Below are positions 1 through 6,955 of a stretch of DNA of 34,665 nucleotides, piece by piece; position 1 is the first letter of the stretch, and each line of letters begins with the position of its first letter. The DNA lies in the NCBI GenBank assembly GCA_902616005.1, contig CACMRG010000016.1, forward strand, positions 1 through 34,665. Reading direction: 5' to 3'. Source of the stretch: an uncultured SAR116 cluster alpha proteobacterium (GTDB taxonomy: Bacteria > Pseudomonadota > Alphaproteobacteria > Puniceispirillales > Marisalimonadaceae). A program made the translations under genes and the position numbers. The notes below the pieces were generated by a model. It had not been told where the DNA came from. It saw only the letters and a program-made list of their open reading frames with translations, and ran no database searches.

Positions 1-86
1 CATAAATTTGGAGTTGATTTTGTAATATCACCAAATTTTCATTTATGTTCAATTAAAATACCTCTTTTCTACTAAAATTATGCTTG

Positions 87-479
87 CTAATACCAAAAAT
101 TTTTACTTATGCAGGATTGTTCATCAGGCAAATTTATCAATTCATTATTTTTTTTACTTAAAATATATGGCTTTAAATTTTTAGTCACTTCATCAAGATG
201 CCAAGCAAAATCAAAATTTTTATTAATACTATTATCTTCAAATAAAATAAAAGAAGATGTTTTTCTACCAACGACATTGCCAACTTCTATAAAATTTCCA
301 TTAATCCTTTTGAAAGCTTTTGCAAAAATATTATCGTTATTTCTTTTAAATAAAAATTCTGTTTTTTGTTTTTTCTTTAATGCGTAACAAACAATTCCAG
401 ATGTTGGTTCAAGTCCAAAAACTTTAATAGGTAAAATAGAATAAATACTAAAAGATATTAAAATTAAAATTTTTAAAAC
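87..479 (-). pseudogene. Small exported hypothetical protein, start region frameshifted or non-canonical
   Basis: A minus-strand reading frame of about 131 codons ends at TAG 87-89. It begins with a hydrophobic stretch (KILILISFSIYSILPIKVFG) that looks like a signal peptide with a cleavage site after VFG. The mature part of about 105 residues is Lys/Asn-rich, has two cysteines, and ends in ISKNFWY. The frame has no ATG, GTG or TTG near its beginning. An ATG at 481-479 sits just upstream but one frame off; one extra T in the T4 run at 475-478 would fuse it to the signal peptide (MFLKILIL...). It is therefore either a homopolymer sequencing error, a recent frameshift, or a gene using a rare start. 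I do not recognise the family. The plus-strand frame over the same bases is a shadow, because the signal peptide and coherent protein are on the minus strand. Confidence 0.5.
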
Positions 480-701
480 ATATTTAAATTATAAATTTAA
501 TAAAATTAAATAGCAACATTAGAGCATTAACTTTTATTCAATCAGTGAATACCTCTTCAAGCTCATAATCTAGCATTTAACTTGAACATATCTAAACAAC
601 TGACTAGCCATCTTATAACCACTAATTGATGAAACTAAAATAACAATAAATCAAATCCACCAACCCATCAATGAATCCTGGTCAGTGTTCCATGGACTAC
701 A

Positions 702-733
702 GTCAATGGGTAGACCACTACCTAACCATTGAC
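702..733. other. Imperfect hairpin (12 bp stem with a 4-nt bulge)
   Basis: GTCAATGG at 702-709 is exactly complementary to CCATTGAC at 726-733. Inside it GTAG (710-713) pairs with CTAC (718-721) around an ACCA loop, leaving CTAA (722-725) as a bulge. No run of T follows on either strand, so it is not an ordinary intrinsic terminator. It could be part of a structured RNA or a protein-binding dyad. Confidence 0.5.
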
Positions 734-797
734 CATTGTTGATTAGGAAAAGGGTGCAGTAACCCCCAACAATATTTGAGTTTAAGATTACACTTTA

Positions 798-821
798 TTG
801 TGGGTAGAGTTGTGGGTAAAA
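798..821 (+). repeat. Two tandem copies of a 12-bp unit (TTGTGGGTA core)
   Basis: The nonamer TTGTGGGTA occurs at 798-806 and again at 810-818, so the period is 12 bp. It lies about 50 nt from the 3' end of tRNA-Ser. Repeats of this sort can occur beside integrase attachment regions, but no integrase gene is present here. Confidence 0.45.
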
Positions 822-872
822 AATATGTTAAATATAAAAATGTAATAATATCAATATATTAAATACACATTA

Positions 873-964
873 TGGCGGAGGGAGGGGGATTCGAACCCCC
901 GAGAGGAATTTCTTCCCCTAACGATTTAGCAAACCGGCGCCTTCAGCCACTCGGCCACCCCTCC
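873..964 (-). tRNA. tRNA-Ser (anticodon GCT)
   Basis: Read on the minus strand, the gene begins GGAGGGGTGGCCGAGTGG and ends with a GGTTCGAATCC T-loop, TCCCTCC, discriminator G and an encoded CCA. The acceptor stem pairs GGAGGGG with TCCCTCC (last pair G-U). The D-arm has the class II pattern GGCCGAGTGGCTGAAGGC, the anticodon loop TTGCTAA carries GCT, and a long variable arm follows, as expected for serine. It reads AGC/AGU codons. Length with CCA is 92 nt. It is transcribed away from the LysR gene. Confidence 0.97.
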
Positions 965-1087
965 GCATTGTGGTAAATGATTAAAATTTACACGCCGTAT
1001 GCATCTTTTTGATACGCAATTAGTTTAAGAATTTCAAGTTTTATCTAAAGTAATATATACTTTAACAAAATTAATTAGTGAGTTTGT

Positions 1088-2032
1088 ATGGATTTAATTT
1101 CAATGATGAGAGTTTTTGTTTCAGTGGCGGATAAGGGTTCTATGGCAAGTGCTGGTAGAGATTTAAATTTATCTCCGTCTGTAATGTCTAAAAATTTATC
1201 TGCTCTTGAAGATAGACTTGGTGCAAGATTGTTAACCCGTACCACTAGATCAGTTTCTCTAACTGAAGTTGGACATGCTTATCTTGACAGAGCAAGAAGA
1301 ATTATTGGTGATGTTGACGAAGCAGAGGCCGCAGTTTTAAGTGTAACTAATGCGCCTAGGGGACACTTAAGAATAACAGCACCTAGTACCTTTTCATATA
1401 GACATATTTCTCCACATTTGCCTATTTTTAGAGAAATGTACCCAGATGTTGAAGTTGAAATGATAATTTCTGATAATGAGTTAAATTTAGTTGAGAATAA
1501 TATTGATCTTGCAATCAGAATCGCTTTAATGAGGGATTCTTCTCTTATATCAAGAAAACTTGCTTCTAATCCGAGAGCAATGGTAGCTTCACCTGATTAC
1601 TTAAAAAAAAAAGGTAAGCCTATACATCCTGATGATTTAGATAAACATGATATTATTTCTTTCCAACTTGGCAGTCCTTATAATGAATGGCATTTTTTAG
1701 TGGATAACAAGCCTAAAGTTTTTACAGCTAAAGGTATGTTGCAGTTAAATCATGGTGATGCAATCTTGAGATCATGTATTAACAATGGTGGAATATGTAT
1801 GTTGTCTAGATTTGTTGTGGGCAGACATATAGCTGCTGGAACATTAATCTCTTTGTTAGAAAACTTTCTTCAAGAAGATATTCCAATTTATGCTGTATAC
1901 CCAAGTGGTAAACATCTTTCACCTAAAGTTAGAGCTTTTCTTGACTTTTTGGTAAAAACATACGGTTCAGTTCCTTACTGGGATGAACATGGAAACCACC
2001 AATCCGAAGCAGCAATTAGAGCTAGCAAATAA
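1088..2032 (+). CDS. LysR-family transcriptional regulator
   Basis: This 314-residue protein has the length and two-part layout of LysR regulators. Residues 1-60 form the winged helix-turn-helix (MRVFVSVADKGSMASAGRDL, then LSPSVMSKNLSALEDRLGARL, RTTRSVSLTEVG). Residues about 90-295 form the periplasmic-binding-like effector domain (GHLRITAPSTFSYRHISPHL). It belongs to the subgroup often named after DsdC/CrgA-like regulators, but the effector cannot be read from sequence. It abuts the convergent SDR gene directly, with no spacer. Upstream, between the tRNA and the ATG, lies a small dyad (CGTAT 996-1000 and ATACG 1012-1016), a possible autoregulatory site. The 8-bp inverted repeat at 2822-2846 in front of the decarboxylase genes has LysR-like geometry, so control of that cluster is a reasonable guess. 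Confidence 0.93.
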   Translation: MDLISMMRVFVSVADKGSMASAGRDLNLSPSVMSKNLSALEDRLGARLLTRTTRSVSLTEVGHAYLDRARRIIGDVDEAEAAVLSVTNAPRGHLRITAPSTFSYRHISPHLPIFREMYPDVEVEMIISDNELNLVENNIDLAIRIALMRDSSLISRKLASNPRAMVASPDYLKKKGKPIHPDDLDKHDIISFQLGSPYNEWHFLVDNKPKVFTAKGMLQLNHGDAILRSCINNGGICMLSRFVVGRHIAAGTLISLLENFLQEDIPIYAVYPSGKHLSPKVRAFLDFLVKTYGSVPYWDEHGNHQSEAAIRASK

Positions 2033-2779
2033 TTAACATAAAAAACTTCCGCCATTTACATGAATAGTTTGTCCGTTAATGAAGTCTGAATCTTTGTCGC
2101 ATAAATTTTTTATCATTTTTGCAACTTCAATAGGGTTACCTTTTCTTCCTATTGGAGGATCTGAATGAGTAGGGTGTACTAGTCCTTTTCCAGCAGATTT
2201 ACCTCTTATAGTATCAATTAATCCTGGTACAACACAATTTACTGTGATACCTGTACCCGCATATTCCGTTGCTAAAGCACGAGTAAAACCAACTACAGCA
2301 AGCTTAGAGGTTACAACGTGTGATCTTCCAATAGCCCCAATATGAGCTGAAAGACCACCTAGATTTATAATTCTTCCCCAAGAATTCTTTCTCATTAGTG
2401 GTATTGCTCTCTTACAAGTTAAGAATACAGCATCTAAATTAATATTTAAAACATGTCTCCATTCTTCATATGTCATATCTTCAAATTTAAAAAAATTTCT
2501 TTGAGAAGCATTGTTTACTAAAACTGATAGATTACCTATTTTAGATGCTTCATTAACTAAGTCATTGGCAAAGTTTTGATCTGTTAAATCTCCAATTATA
2601 ATTTTAGAATTAACATTATAATCATCAACACAGGTTTTTGTTTGCTTAGCACCTTTTTTATCAGTATTCGCATGTATCAATATATTGAAATTAAGTTTTG
2701 CTAGCTCTATACAAGTTGCTCTTCCAATATTTTTTGCTGCACCCGTTACAATTGCAACTTTATTATTATCACTATTCAT
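2033..2779 (-). CDS. SDR-family protein lacking the catalytic Ser and Tyr
   Basis: A 248-residue short-chain dehydrogenase/reductase. The dinucleotide-binding motif TGAAKNIG (12-19), GDLTD (63-67) and VNNAS (88-92) are present, as is the C-terminal INGQTIHVNGG that is typical of the FabG-like branch. At the active site, Lys159 of YxxxK is present but the Tyr position (155) is Val, in SHVVTSKLAV, and the Ser position 13 residues earlier (142) is Gly. A subgroup of alphaproteobacterial SDRs carries HVVTxK in place of YxxxK, as far as I recall, so this is probably a real subfamily rather than decay. Its reaction is unknown; it may use a different acid/base or be non-catalytic. It is divergent from the ThDP decarboxylase genes with an 82-nt spacer and convergent with the LysR gene. 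Confidence 0.88.
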   Translation of the reverse strand: MNSDNNKVAIVTGAAKNIGRATCIELAKLNFNILIHANTDKKGAKQTKTCVDDYNVNSKIIIGDLTDQNFANDLVNEASKIGNLSVLVNNASQRNFFKFEDMTYEEWRHVLNINLDAVFLTCKRAIPLMRKNSWGRIINLGGLSAHIGAIGRSHVVTSKLAVVGFTRALATEYAGTGITVNCVVPGLIDTIRGKSAGKGLVHPTHSDPPIGRKGNPIEVAKMIKNLCDKDSDFINGQTIHVNGGSFLC

Positions 2780-2821
2780 TATTTATCCTTAATTTTTAAA
2801 AAAACGTTTGATTTTATATTA

Positions 2822-2846
2822 ATATGAATAAAATATAAATTCATAT
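2822..2846. promoter_or_regulatory. 8-bp perfect inverted repeat, candidate operator
   Basis: ATATGAAT at 2822-2829 and ATTCATAT at 2839-2846 are exact reverse complements separated by 9 nt. This is the arm spacing seen in several LysR-type boxes (five-base arms, N9). It lies in the spacer between the divergent SDR and ThDP-enzyme genes, overlaps where the plus-strand -10 would be (TATAAA 2834-2839), and is near a LysR gene. AT-rich DNA makes such dyads fairly common, so the call is tentative. Confidence 0.35.
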
Positions 2847-2861
2847 AAAAAGGTTTATAAT

Positions 2862-3389
2862 ATGGAAAAATTTTCAAAAGACTGGAGAAATGATATTTAT
2901 GATGTTTTTAAAGATATTGGTATCTCTTTAGTCTCACATATACCTGATGCTGGACACACTCCTTTAATAGATTTATGTGAAAAAGATAATAATATCGATG
3001 TAGTAACCTTAACCACAGAAGAAGAAGGTGTAGGTTTATCGTGTGGAGCTTGGGCAGGTGGGAAAAAAAGTGCTTTACTAATGCAATCTAGTGGAGTTGG
3101 GAATTGTATAAACGCTTTAGCATTACCAAATATTTGTAGAATTCCGTTTCTTACAATAGTTTCTATGAGGGGTGAGTGGGGAGAATTTATACCCTGGCAA
3201 GTTCCAATGGGATTAGGGACTCCTAAAGTATTAGAAGCAATGGATGTAAAAATATTCAGAGTTGATTATAAAGATGAAGTTGGTGAAACTGTAAATGCTG
3301 CAGCCAATTTTGCATTTAATACAAGAAAATCAGCAGCTGTTTTATTGTCTCAAAAAATGATTGGGGCTAAACAATTTAAAAATGGATAA
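2862..3389 (+). CDS. ThDP-dependent decarboxylase, alpha subunit (sulfopyruvate decarboxylase ComD-like)
   Basis: A 175-residue protein with the ThDP pyrimidine-binding (Pyr) fold on its own, the length of ComD or of the N-terminal third of phosphonopyruvate decarboxylase. Recognisable parts are ISLVSHIPDAG (21-31), the VTLTTEEEGVGLSCGAWAGG block (48-67) with the glutamate that activates ThDP (Glu55 by alignment), QSSGVGNCINALALPN, and a loop with MRGEWGE. It should pair with the next gene, 2 nt downstream, which carries the diphosphate-binding half. Sulfopyruvate decarboxylase turns sulfopyruvate into sulfoacetaldehyde and CO2; close relatives act on phosphonopyruvate or other 2-oxo acids, so the substrate is not fixed. 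An AAGG sequence about 8 nt before the ATG supports the start. Confidence 0.88.
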   Translation: MEKFSKDWRNDIYDVFKDIGISLVSHIPDAGHTPLIDLCEKDNNIDVVTLTTEEEGVGLSCGAWAGGKKSALLMQSSGVGNCINALALPNICRIPFLTIVSMRGEWGEFIPWQVPMGLGTPKVLEAMDVKIFRVDYKDEVGETVNAAANFAFNTRKSAAVLLSQKMIGAKQFKNG

Positions 3390-3391
3390 AT

Positions 3392-3955
3392 ATGATAATT
3401 AGAAGAGATTTTGTTAATAGATTATTAGAAGATAGAAAAGATAATTTAAGAGTTGTAAGTGGGATTGGAACTTCGACTTGGGATTTAATGTCAACTGGAG
3501 ACGAAAAAAATAATTTTGGTTTTATCGGTGCTATGGGTCAAGCATTGCCATTTGCATTAGGTCTTTCTATTTCTCAATCAGATAAAAAAATTTTATTAAT
3601 TACTGGTGATGGAGATACTTTAATGAGTTTAGGATCATTAGCTACTATAGCTAATCATCCTGTATGTAATTTAACAGTAATTGTTTTAGATAATGAGTCT
3701 TATGTTGAAACAGGGAGTCAGCCAACTGCTACGGCAGGAAAAACAAATTTAGAATTAATTGCTAAAGGTTCAGGAATTGAGAATACTTATACAGTTTTTG
3801 AAAGAACAGATGATTATAAAGTGTTGAAAACAATATATGAAGAAGATGGACCTTCATTAGTTGTAGTTAAATGTAAAGCCGAGAGTACTCCATTAATTTT
3901 TCCACATTCTTTCGATGGTGTAACAGCAATTAATAGATTTAAGGATACGATGTAA
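3392..3955 (+). CDS. ThDP-dependent decarboxylase, beta subunit (sulfopyruvate decarboxylase ComE-like)
   Basis: A 187-residue protein that forms the diphosphate-binding (PP) domain. The ThDP/Mg motif runs from GDGD (72-75) to the DN at 100-101, with LMSLGSLATIANHP between. Other family marks are GFIGAMGQALPFALGLSI and TGSQPTATAGKTNLELIAKG, both close to the ComE consensus. With the alpha subunit it would make an alpha/beta decarboxylase whose active sites lie at subunit interfaces. The 2-nt intergenic distance implies co-translation. No methanogen-style coenzyme M genes are nearby, so a catabolic role toward a C3 sulfo-, phosphono- or other 2-oxo acid is more likely. Confidence 0.88.
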   Translation: MIIRRDFVNRLLEDRKDNLRVVSGIGTSTWDLMSTGDEKNNFGFIGAMGQALPFALGLSISQSDKKILLITGDGDTLMSLGSLATIANHPVCNLTVIVLDNESYVETGSQPTATAGKTNLELIAKGSGIENTYTVFERTDDYKVLKTIYEEDGPSLVVVKCKAESTPLIFPHSFDGVTAINRFKDTM

Positions 3956-3970
3956 AAGAGGGTTGTGATT

Positions 3971-4744
3971 ATGTTTGATTTAAATTTAAAAGATAAAGTT
4001 ATTCTTATTACTGGTGGAAGTGATGGTCTTGGTTTTTCTTCTGCAAAATTACTTTCAGAGCAAGGAGCAAAAATTGCATTATGTGGTAGAAGAGGGGATT
4101 ACTTAAAAGAAAAAGCAGACATTATTAGAGAAAAAACTAAAAATGATGTGTTAGATATTCAGTGTGATGTTACTAATGCTGATCAATGTAAAAAATTAGT
4201 AGAACAAACTTTGTCACATTTTAAAGCAATAGATGTTCTTGTTAATAATGCAGGAACATCTGCTGCTTCAGGATTTGAGAATGTAACTGATCAAAATTGG
4301 GAAGATGATATTAATTTAAAGTTAATGGCAGCAGTTAGATTATGCAGACTTGTTTTACCAATTATGAAAGAAAAAAAATCTGGCTCTATAATTAATGCAG
4401 CCATAGGTGGTGGCAAGGCTCCAAAAGGTGGAAGTCTACCTACATCTGTAACTAGAGCCGCTGGTATTAACTTGACTAAATCATTATCTAATGAATTTGC
4501 CCCATTTAATATTCGTGTAAACGCAATTTGTATTGGCTTAATAAAGAGTGCTCAATGGGAAAGGAGAGCAGGAAATTCAGATATTAACCAATTATATGAG
4601 GAAATGTCAAAAAGTGTTCCTATGGGAAAAGTGGGTGAAGAAATCGATTATGCTAATTTAGTTGCTTTTCTATCCTCTGATAGAAGTGCGTATATTACTG
4701 GAACAGCAATCAATGTCGATGGTGGACTTTGTCCAGTAGTTTAG
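3971..4744 (+). CDS. SDR-family protein lacking the Ser-Tyr-Lys triad
   Basis: I chose the ATG at 3971 (257 residues) over a GTG six bases earlier because AGAGGG at 3957-3962 is 8 nt away. The cofactor part is classical: TGGSDGLG (14-21), CDVTN, VNNAG (91-95), and the C-terminus ITGTAINVDGG. At the catalytic segment the sequence is PTSVTRAAGINLTK: the Tyr position (158) is Thr, the Lys position (162) is Arg, and the Ser position (145) is Ile. The fold is intact and the tail well conserved, so it does not look decayed. It follows the ComE-like gene by 15 nt, so one transcript is likely. The product might be a cofactor-binding partner or an enzyme with altered chemistry. It ends tail-to-tail with the next gene, overlapping by 4 nt. 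Confidence 0.87.
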   Translation: MFDLNLKDKVILITGGSDGLGFSSAKLLSEQGAKIALCGRRGDYLKEKADIIREKTKNDVLDIQCDVTNADQCKKLVEQTLSHFKAIDVLVNNAGTSAASGFENVTDQNWEDDINLKLMAAVRLCRLVLPIMKEKKSGSIINAAIGGGKAPKGGSLPTSVTRAAGINLTKSLSNEFAPFNIRVNAICIGLIKSAQWERRAGNSDINQLYEEMSKSVPMGKVGEEIDYANLVAFLSSDRSAYITGTAINVDGGLCPVV

Positions 4745-5646
4745 TTGCTAATTCTTGGTGGTTTTATTTCAGCAACTTGACATGCATAATCCAAGAGAGC
4801 ACTAAAGTCTTTTTTTGCAAATTCAGATGATCTTGCTTGACCATACACAGCATGTACAGATGATCCTACAGGAAGACCTACTCTAAAGTCACTTCCTGCT
4901 TCAATTGCTAGCCCCAAATCCTTATGTGCTAAATCAATCGTAAAGCCTGGTTCAACGTCATTTTTTAAAACTTTTGACATAAAATTTATATGAAACTGTC
5001 CATTATTTGCTGTTGTTCCAGCATTAACTTCCTTAAAAACATCTAATTCTAAATCAAGTTTTTGAGCTAAGGTTAGAGCTTCAGCAGTAATTTGAGCAAT
5101 AGATAAAATTTGGAAATTATTTACTACTTTTGCTCTTATTCCTGTTCCAACTTTTCCGCATCGAATAATACTTGTGCCCATTGCATCTAGAAGGGGTTTT
5201 ACACGGTCAAAATCTTTTTCGTCATCACATCCAACCATAAATAAAGATTCACCAGCAATAGCATGACTAACCAAACGCCCAACTGGAGCGTCAATAAATC
5301 TTAGTTCATTTTCTCTACATATTTTTGCAATCTCATCTGTTCCTTTCGGTGAGATTGTACTCATATCTAAAATAAGACTATCTTTTTTTAAATTATTAAT
5401 GACCCCATTTTCTCCAAGTAATACAGTTTTTACCTGTTGTGTAGCTGGAAGCATAGTTATTACAATATCTGAATCTTTAACAGCTTGTAAAATATTATTT
5501 GAAGCTAATCCACCTTCTTTAACAACTTTATTTTTTTTGTTTTCATCTATGTCGTAAACATATAATTCTATTCCTTTTTTTATAATATTTGTTGCCATAG
5601 GACCACCCATAGCACCCAATCCAATGAAACTAATTTTTTTATTCAT
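4741..5646 (-). CDS. 3-hydroxyisobutyrate dehydrogenase family; sulfolactaldehyde reductase (YihU)-like
   Basis: A 301-residue beta-hydroxyacid dehydrogenase. The NAD(P) motif is GLGAMGGPMATNI (9-21), the catalytic Lys is K173 in AKVVNNFQI, and the all-alpha C-terminal domain carries GFTIDLAHKDLGLAIEAG. The substrate-binding loop reads DAPVGR (119-124) rather than the usual DAPVSGG. From memory, E. coli YihU, which interconverts sulfolactaldehyde and dihydroxypropanesulfonate, has DVPVGR there with the Arg contacting the sulfonate, and also shares SGTAAxxGHF/AGTTANNGQF and the LAHKDLG segment. I therefore favour a C3 sulfonate or similarly anionic aldehyde substrate, without excluding tartronate semialdehyde or 3-hydroxyisobutyrate. 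It lies beside a ComDE-like decarboxylase, convergent with it. Confidence 0.85.
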   Translation of the reverse strand: MNKKISFIGLGAMGGPMATNIIKKGIELYVYDIDENKKNKVVKEGGLASNNILQAVKDSDIVITMLPATQQVKTVLLGENGVINNLKKDSLILDMSTISPKGTDEIAKICRENELRFIDAPVGRLVSHAIAGESLFMVGCDDEKDFDRVKPLLDAMGTSIIRCGKVGTGIRAKVVNNFQILSIAQITAEALTLAQKLDLELDVFKEVNAGTTANNGQFHINFMSKVLKNDVEPGFTIDLAHKDLGLAIEAGSDFRVGLPVGSSVHAVYGQARSSEFAKKDFSALLDYACQVAEIKPPRISN

Positions 5647-5667
5647 TATTAACTATTTACCTCATTA

Positions 5668-6900
5668 TTATTGAGCTGCTTCAAGCGCTGCATGCATTAA
5701 TACATTAGTACTTGTTAATGCCCATTCTTTTTTAATTTCTTCCGCCTCATTGTGACTAATACCATCTACACAAGGACACATAATCATTGCTGCAGGAATT
5801 TTTGTATTAATAGCGCATGCATCATGTCCTGCTCCAGATACAATATCTTTATATGTATAATTATATTTTTTTGCAGCATCTCTTATAAAATTTACACAGT
5901 TTTTGTCAAAGGTTATAGGGTCATAGTTCGCTACTTCTTTGATCTTAAACTTAACGTTATGATCTTTACTTGTTTTACTAACAATAGATCTAATTTTAGC
6001 TTCAATATATTTCAGTTTTTCATCAATATGTGATCTAAAATCAATTGTGAAAATAGTTTTTCCTGGAATAACATTTCTAGAATTTGGATAAACTTCAATA
6101 TGTCCAACACTAGCAACTAGATTAGGTTGATTATTATTTGCTAGATTATTTACTTCAGTCATTATTTTTGCCATGACCAATCCAGCATCCTTACGAACAT
6201 TCATTGGTGTTGTACCGGTATGTTGTTCCACACCTATCAATTCTACTTCAAGCCACCTTAATCCTTGACCGTGAGTTACAACTCCAATATCTATATTTTC
6301 TCTCTCTAGAATAGGGCCTTGTTCAATATGCAGTTCAAAATAACAATACATTTTTTGAGAACCTACTTTTTCTTTACCACTCCAACCGATTTTAGCTAAT
6401 TCTTCTTTGAACACTTTGCCATCTAAATCTTTTTTATTTAAGATTTCATTAACATCCACTGTTCCTACAAAACCAGATGATGCCATCAGTGCGGGTGCAA
6501 ATCTACAACCTTCTTCATTAGTCCAATTAACTATCATAATTGGTCTTTTTGTTTTGATATCGAGATCATTCAAGGTTCTGATTATTTCAAGACCTGCTAA
6601 AACTCCTAAAACACCATCATATTTTCCTCCAGTAGGTTGAGTGTCAAGGTGACTTCCAATAACTACTGGTGGTAATTCATTATCTATACCTTTTCTTAAA
6701 AAAAACATTGAACCAAGTTCATCAACATTCATTTCTAAACTGGCGTCATTACACCATTTCTGAAATAATTGTCGGGCTTCACCATCTTCATGAGTTAAAG
6801 TTTGTCTATTATTGCCACCAGCTATACCCGGTCCAATTTTAGCCATGTCCATTAGTGTTGACCACATTCTATCAATATTTATAGAGATATTACTTTCCAT
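5668..6900 (-). CDS. M20-family N-carbamoyl-L-amino acid hydrolase / beta-ureidopropionase / allantoate amidohydrolase
   Basis: A 410-residue metal-dependent amidohydrolase of usual family length. The dinuclear metal site is visible: GSHLDTQPTGGKYDG gives His84 and Asp95, NWTNEEGCRF gives Glu130, FELHIEQGP gives His191, and GISHNEAEE gives the last His. EQHTGTTPMNVRKDA belongs to the dimerisation/lid domain. SGAGHDACAI is the conserved substrate-side loop. Members hydrolyse N-carbamoyl amino acids (hydantoin and pyrimidine breakdown) or allantoate, releasing ammonia and CO2. The sequence alone does not choose between them. No hydantoinase or dihydropyrimidinase is in the window. It is 21 nt upstream of the YihU-like gene on the same strand, so they are probably co-transcribed. 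Confidence 0.92.
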   Translation of the reverse strand: MESNISINIDRMWSTLMDMAKIGPGIAGGNNRQTLTHEDGEARQLFQKWCNDASLEMNVDELGSMFFLRKGIDNELPPVVIGSHLDTQPTGGKYDGVLGVLAGLEIIRTLNDLDIKTKRPIMIVNWTNEEGCRFAPALMASSGFVGTVDVNEILNKKDLDGKVFKEELAKIGWSGKEKVGSQKMYCYFELHIEQGPILERENIDIGVVTHGQGLRWLEVELIGVEQHTGTTPMNVRKDAGLVMAKIMTEVNNLANNNQPNLVASVGHIEVYPNSRNVIPGKTIFTIDFRSHIDEKLKYIEAKIRSIVSKTSKDHNVKFKIKEVANYDPITFDKNCVNFIRDAAKKYNYTYKDIVSGAGHDACAINTKIPAAMIMCPCVDGISHNEAEEIKKEWALTSTNVLMHAALEAAQ

Positions 6901-6955
6901 TAATTTATTGTGATAAAAAGAAAAAATAAAATCAAGGTTTCTAAAAATATTTCTA

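Larger units (their letters stand above)
480..872. other. About 390 nt without a recognisable intact gene
   Basis: This stretch lies downstream of the tRNA 3' end. Bases 540-820 are visibly less AT-rich than the flanks. It contains a hairpin at 702-733, a 12-bp tandem repeat at 798-821, and a minus-strand open frame (570-794) interrupted by one TGA at 651-653. Nothing matches a known integrase or RNA that I can name. It may be a decayed small gene, a small RNA, or residue from an old integration next to the tRNA; none of these is established. Confidence 0.4.

Noticed and set aside
1-86. End of another gene at the left edge
   Set aside because: Short open frames exist on the minus strand but none has length or recognisable sequence.
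109-387. Plus-strand open frame of 92 codons
   Set aside because: The minus strand of the same bases encodes a coherent protein with signal peptide; the plus-strand translation is low-complexity and has no ribosome binding site.
651-653. TGA read as tryptophan in the broken minus-strand frame
   Set aside because: Recoding would be needed genome-wide. All long genes in the window use normal TGG for Trp and none has an internal TGA.
798-870. Phage integrase remnant beside tRNA-Ser
   Set aside because: The tandem repeat and position are suggestive, but no integrase motif can be read in any frame.
996-1016. Dyad CGTAT-N11-ATACG upstream of the LysR gene as an operator
   Set aside because: Only 5-bp arms; mentioned with the LysR gene but too short to list as its own site.
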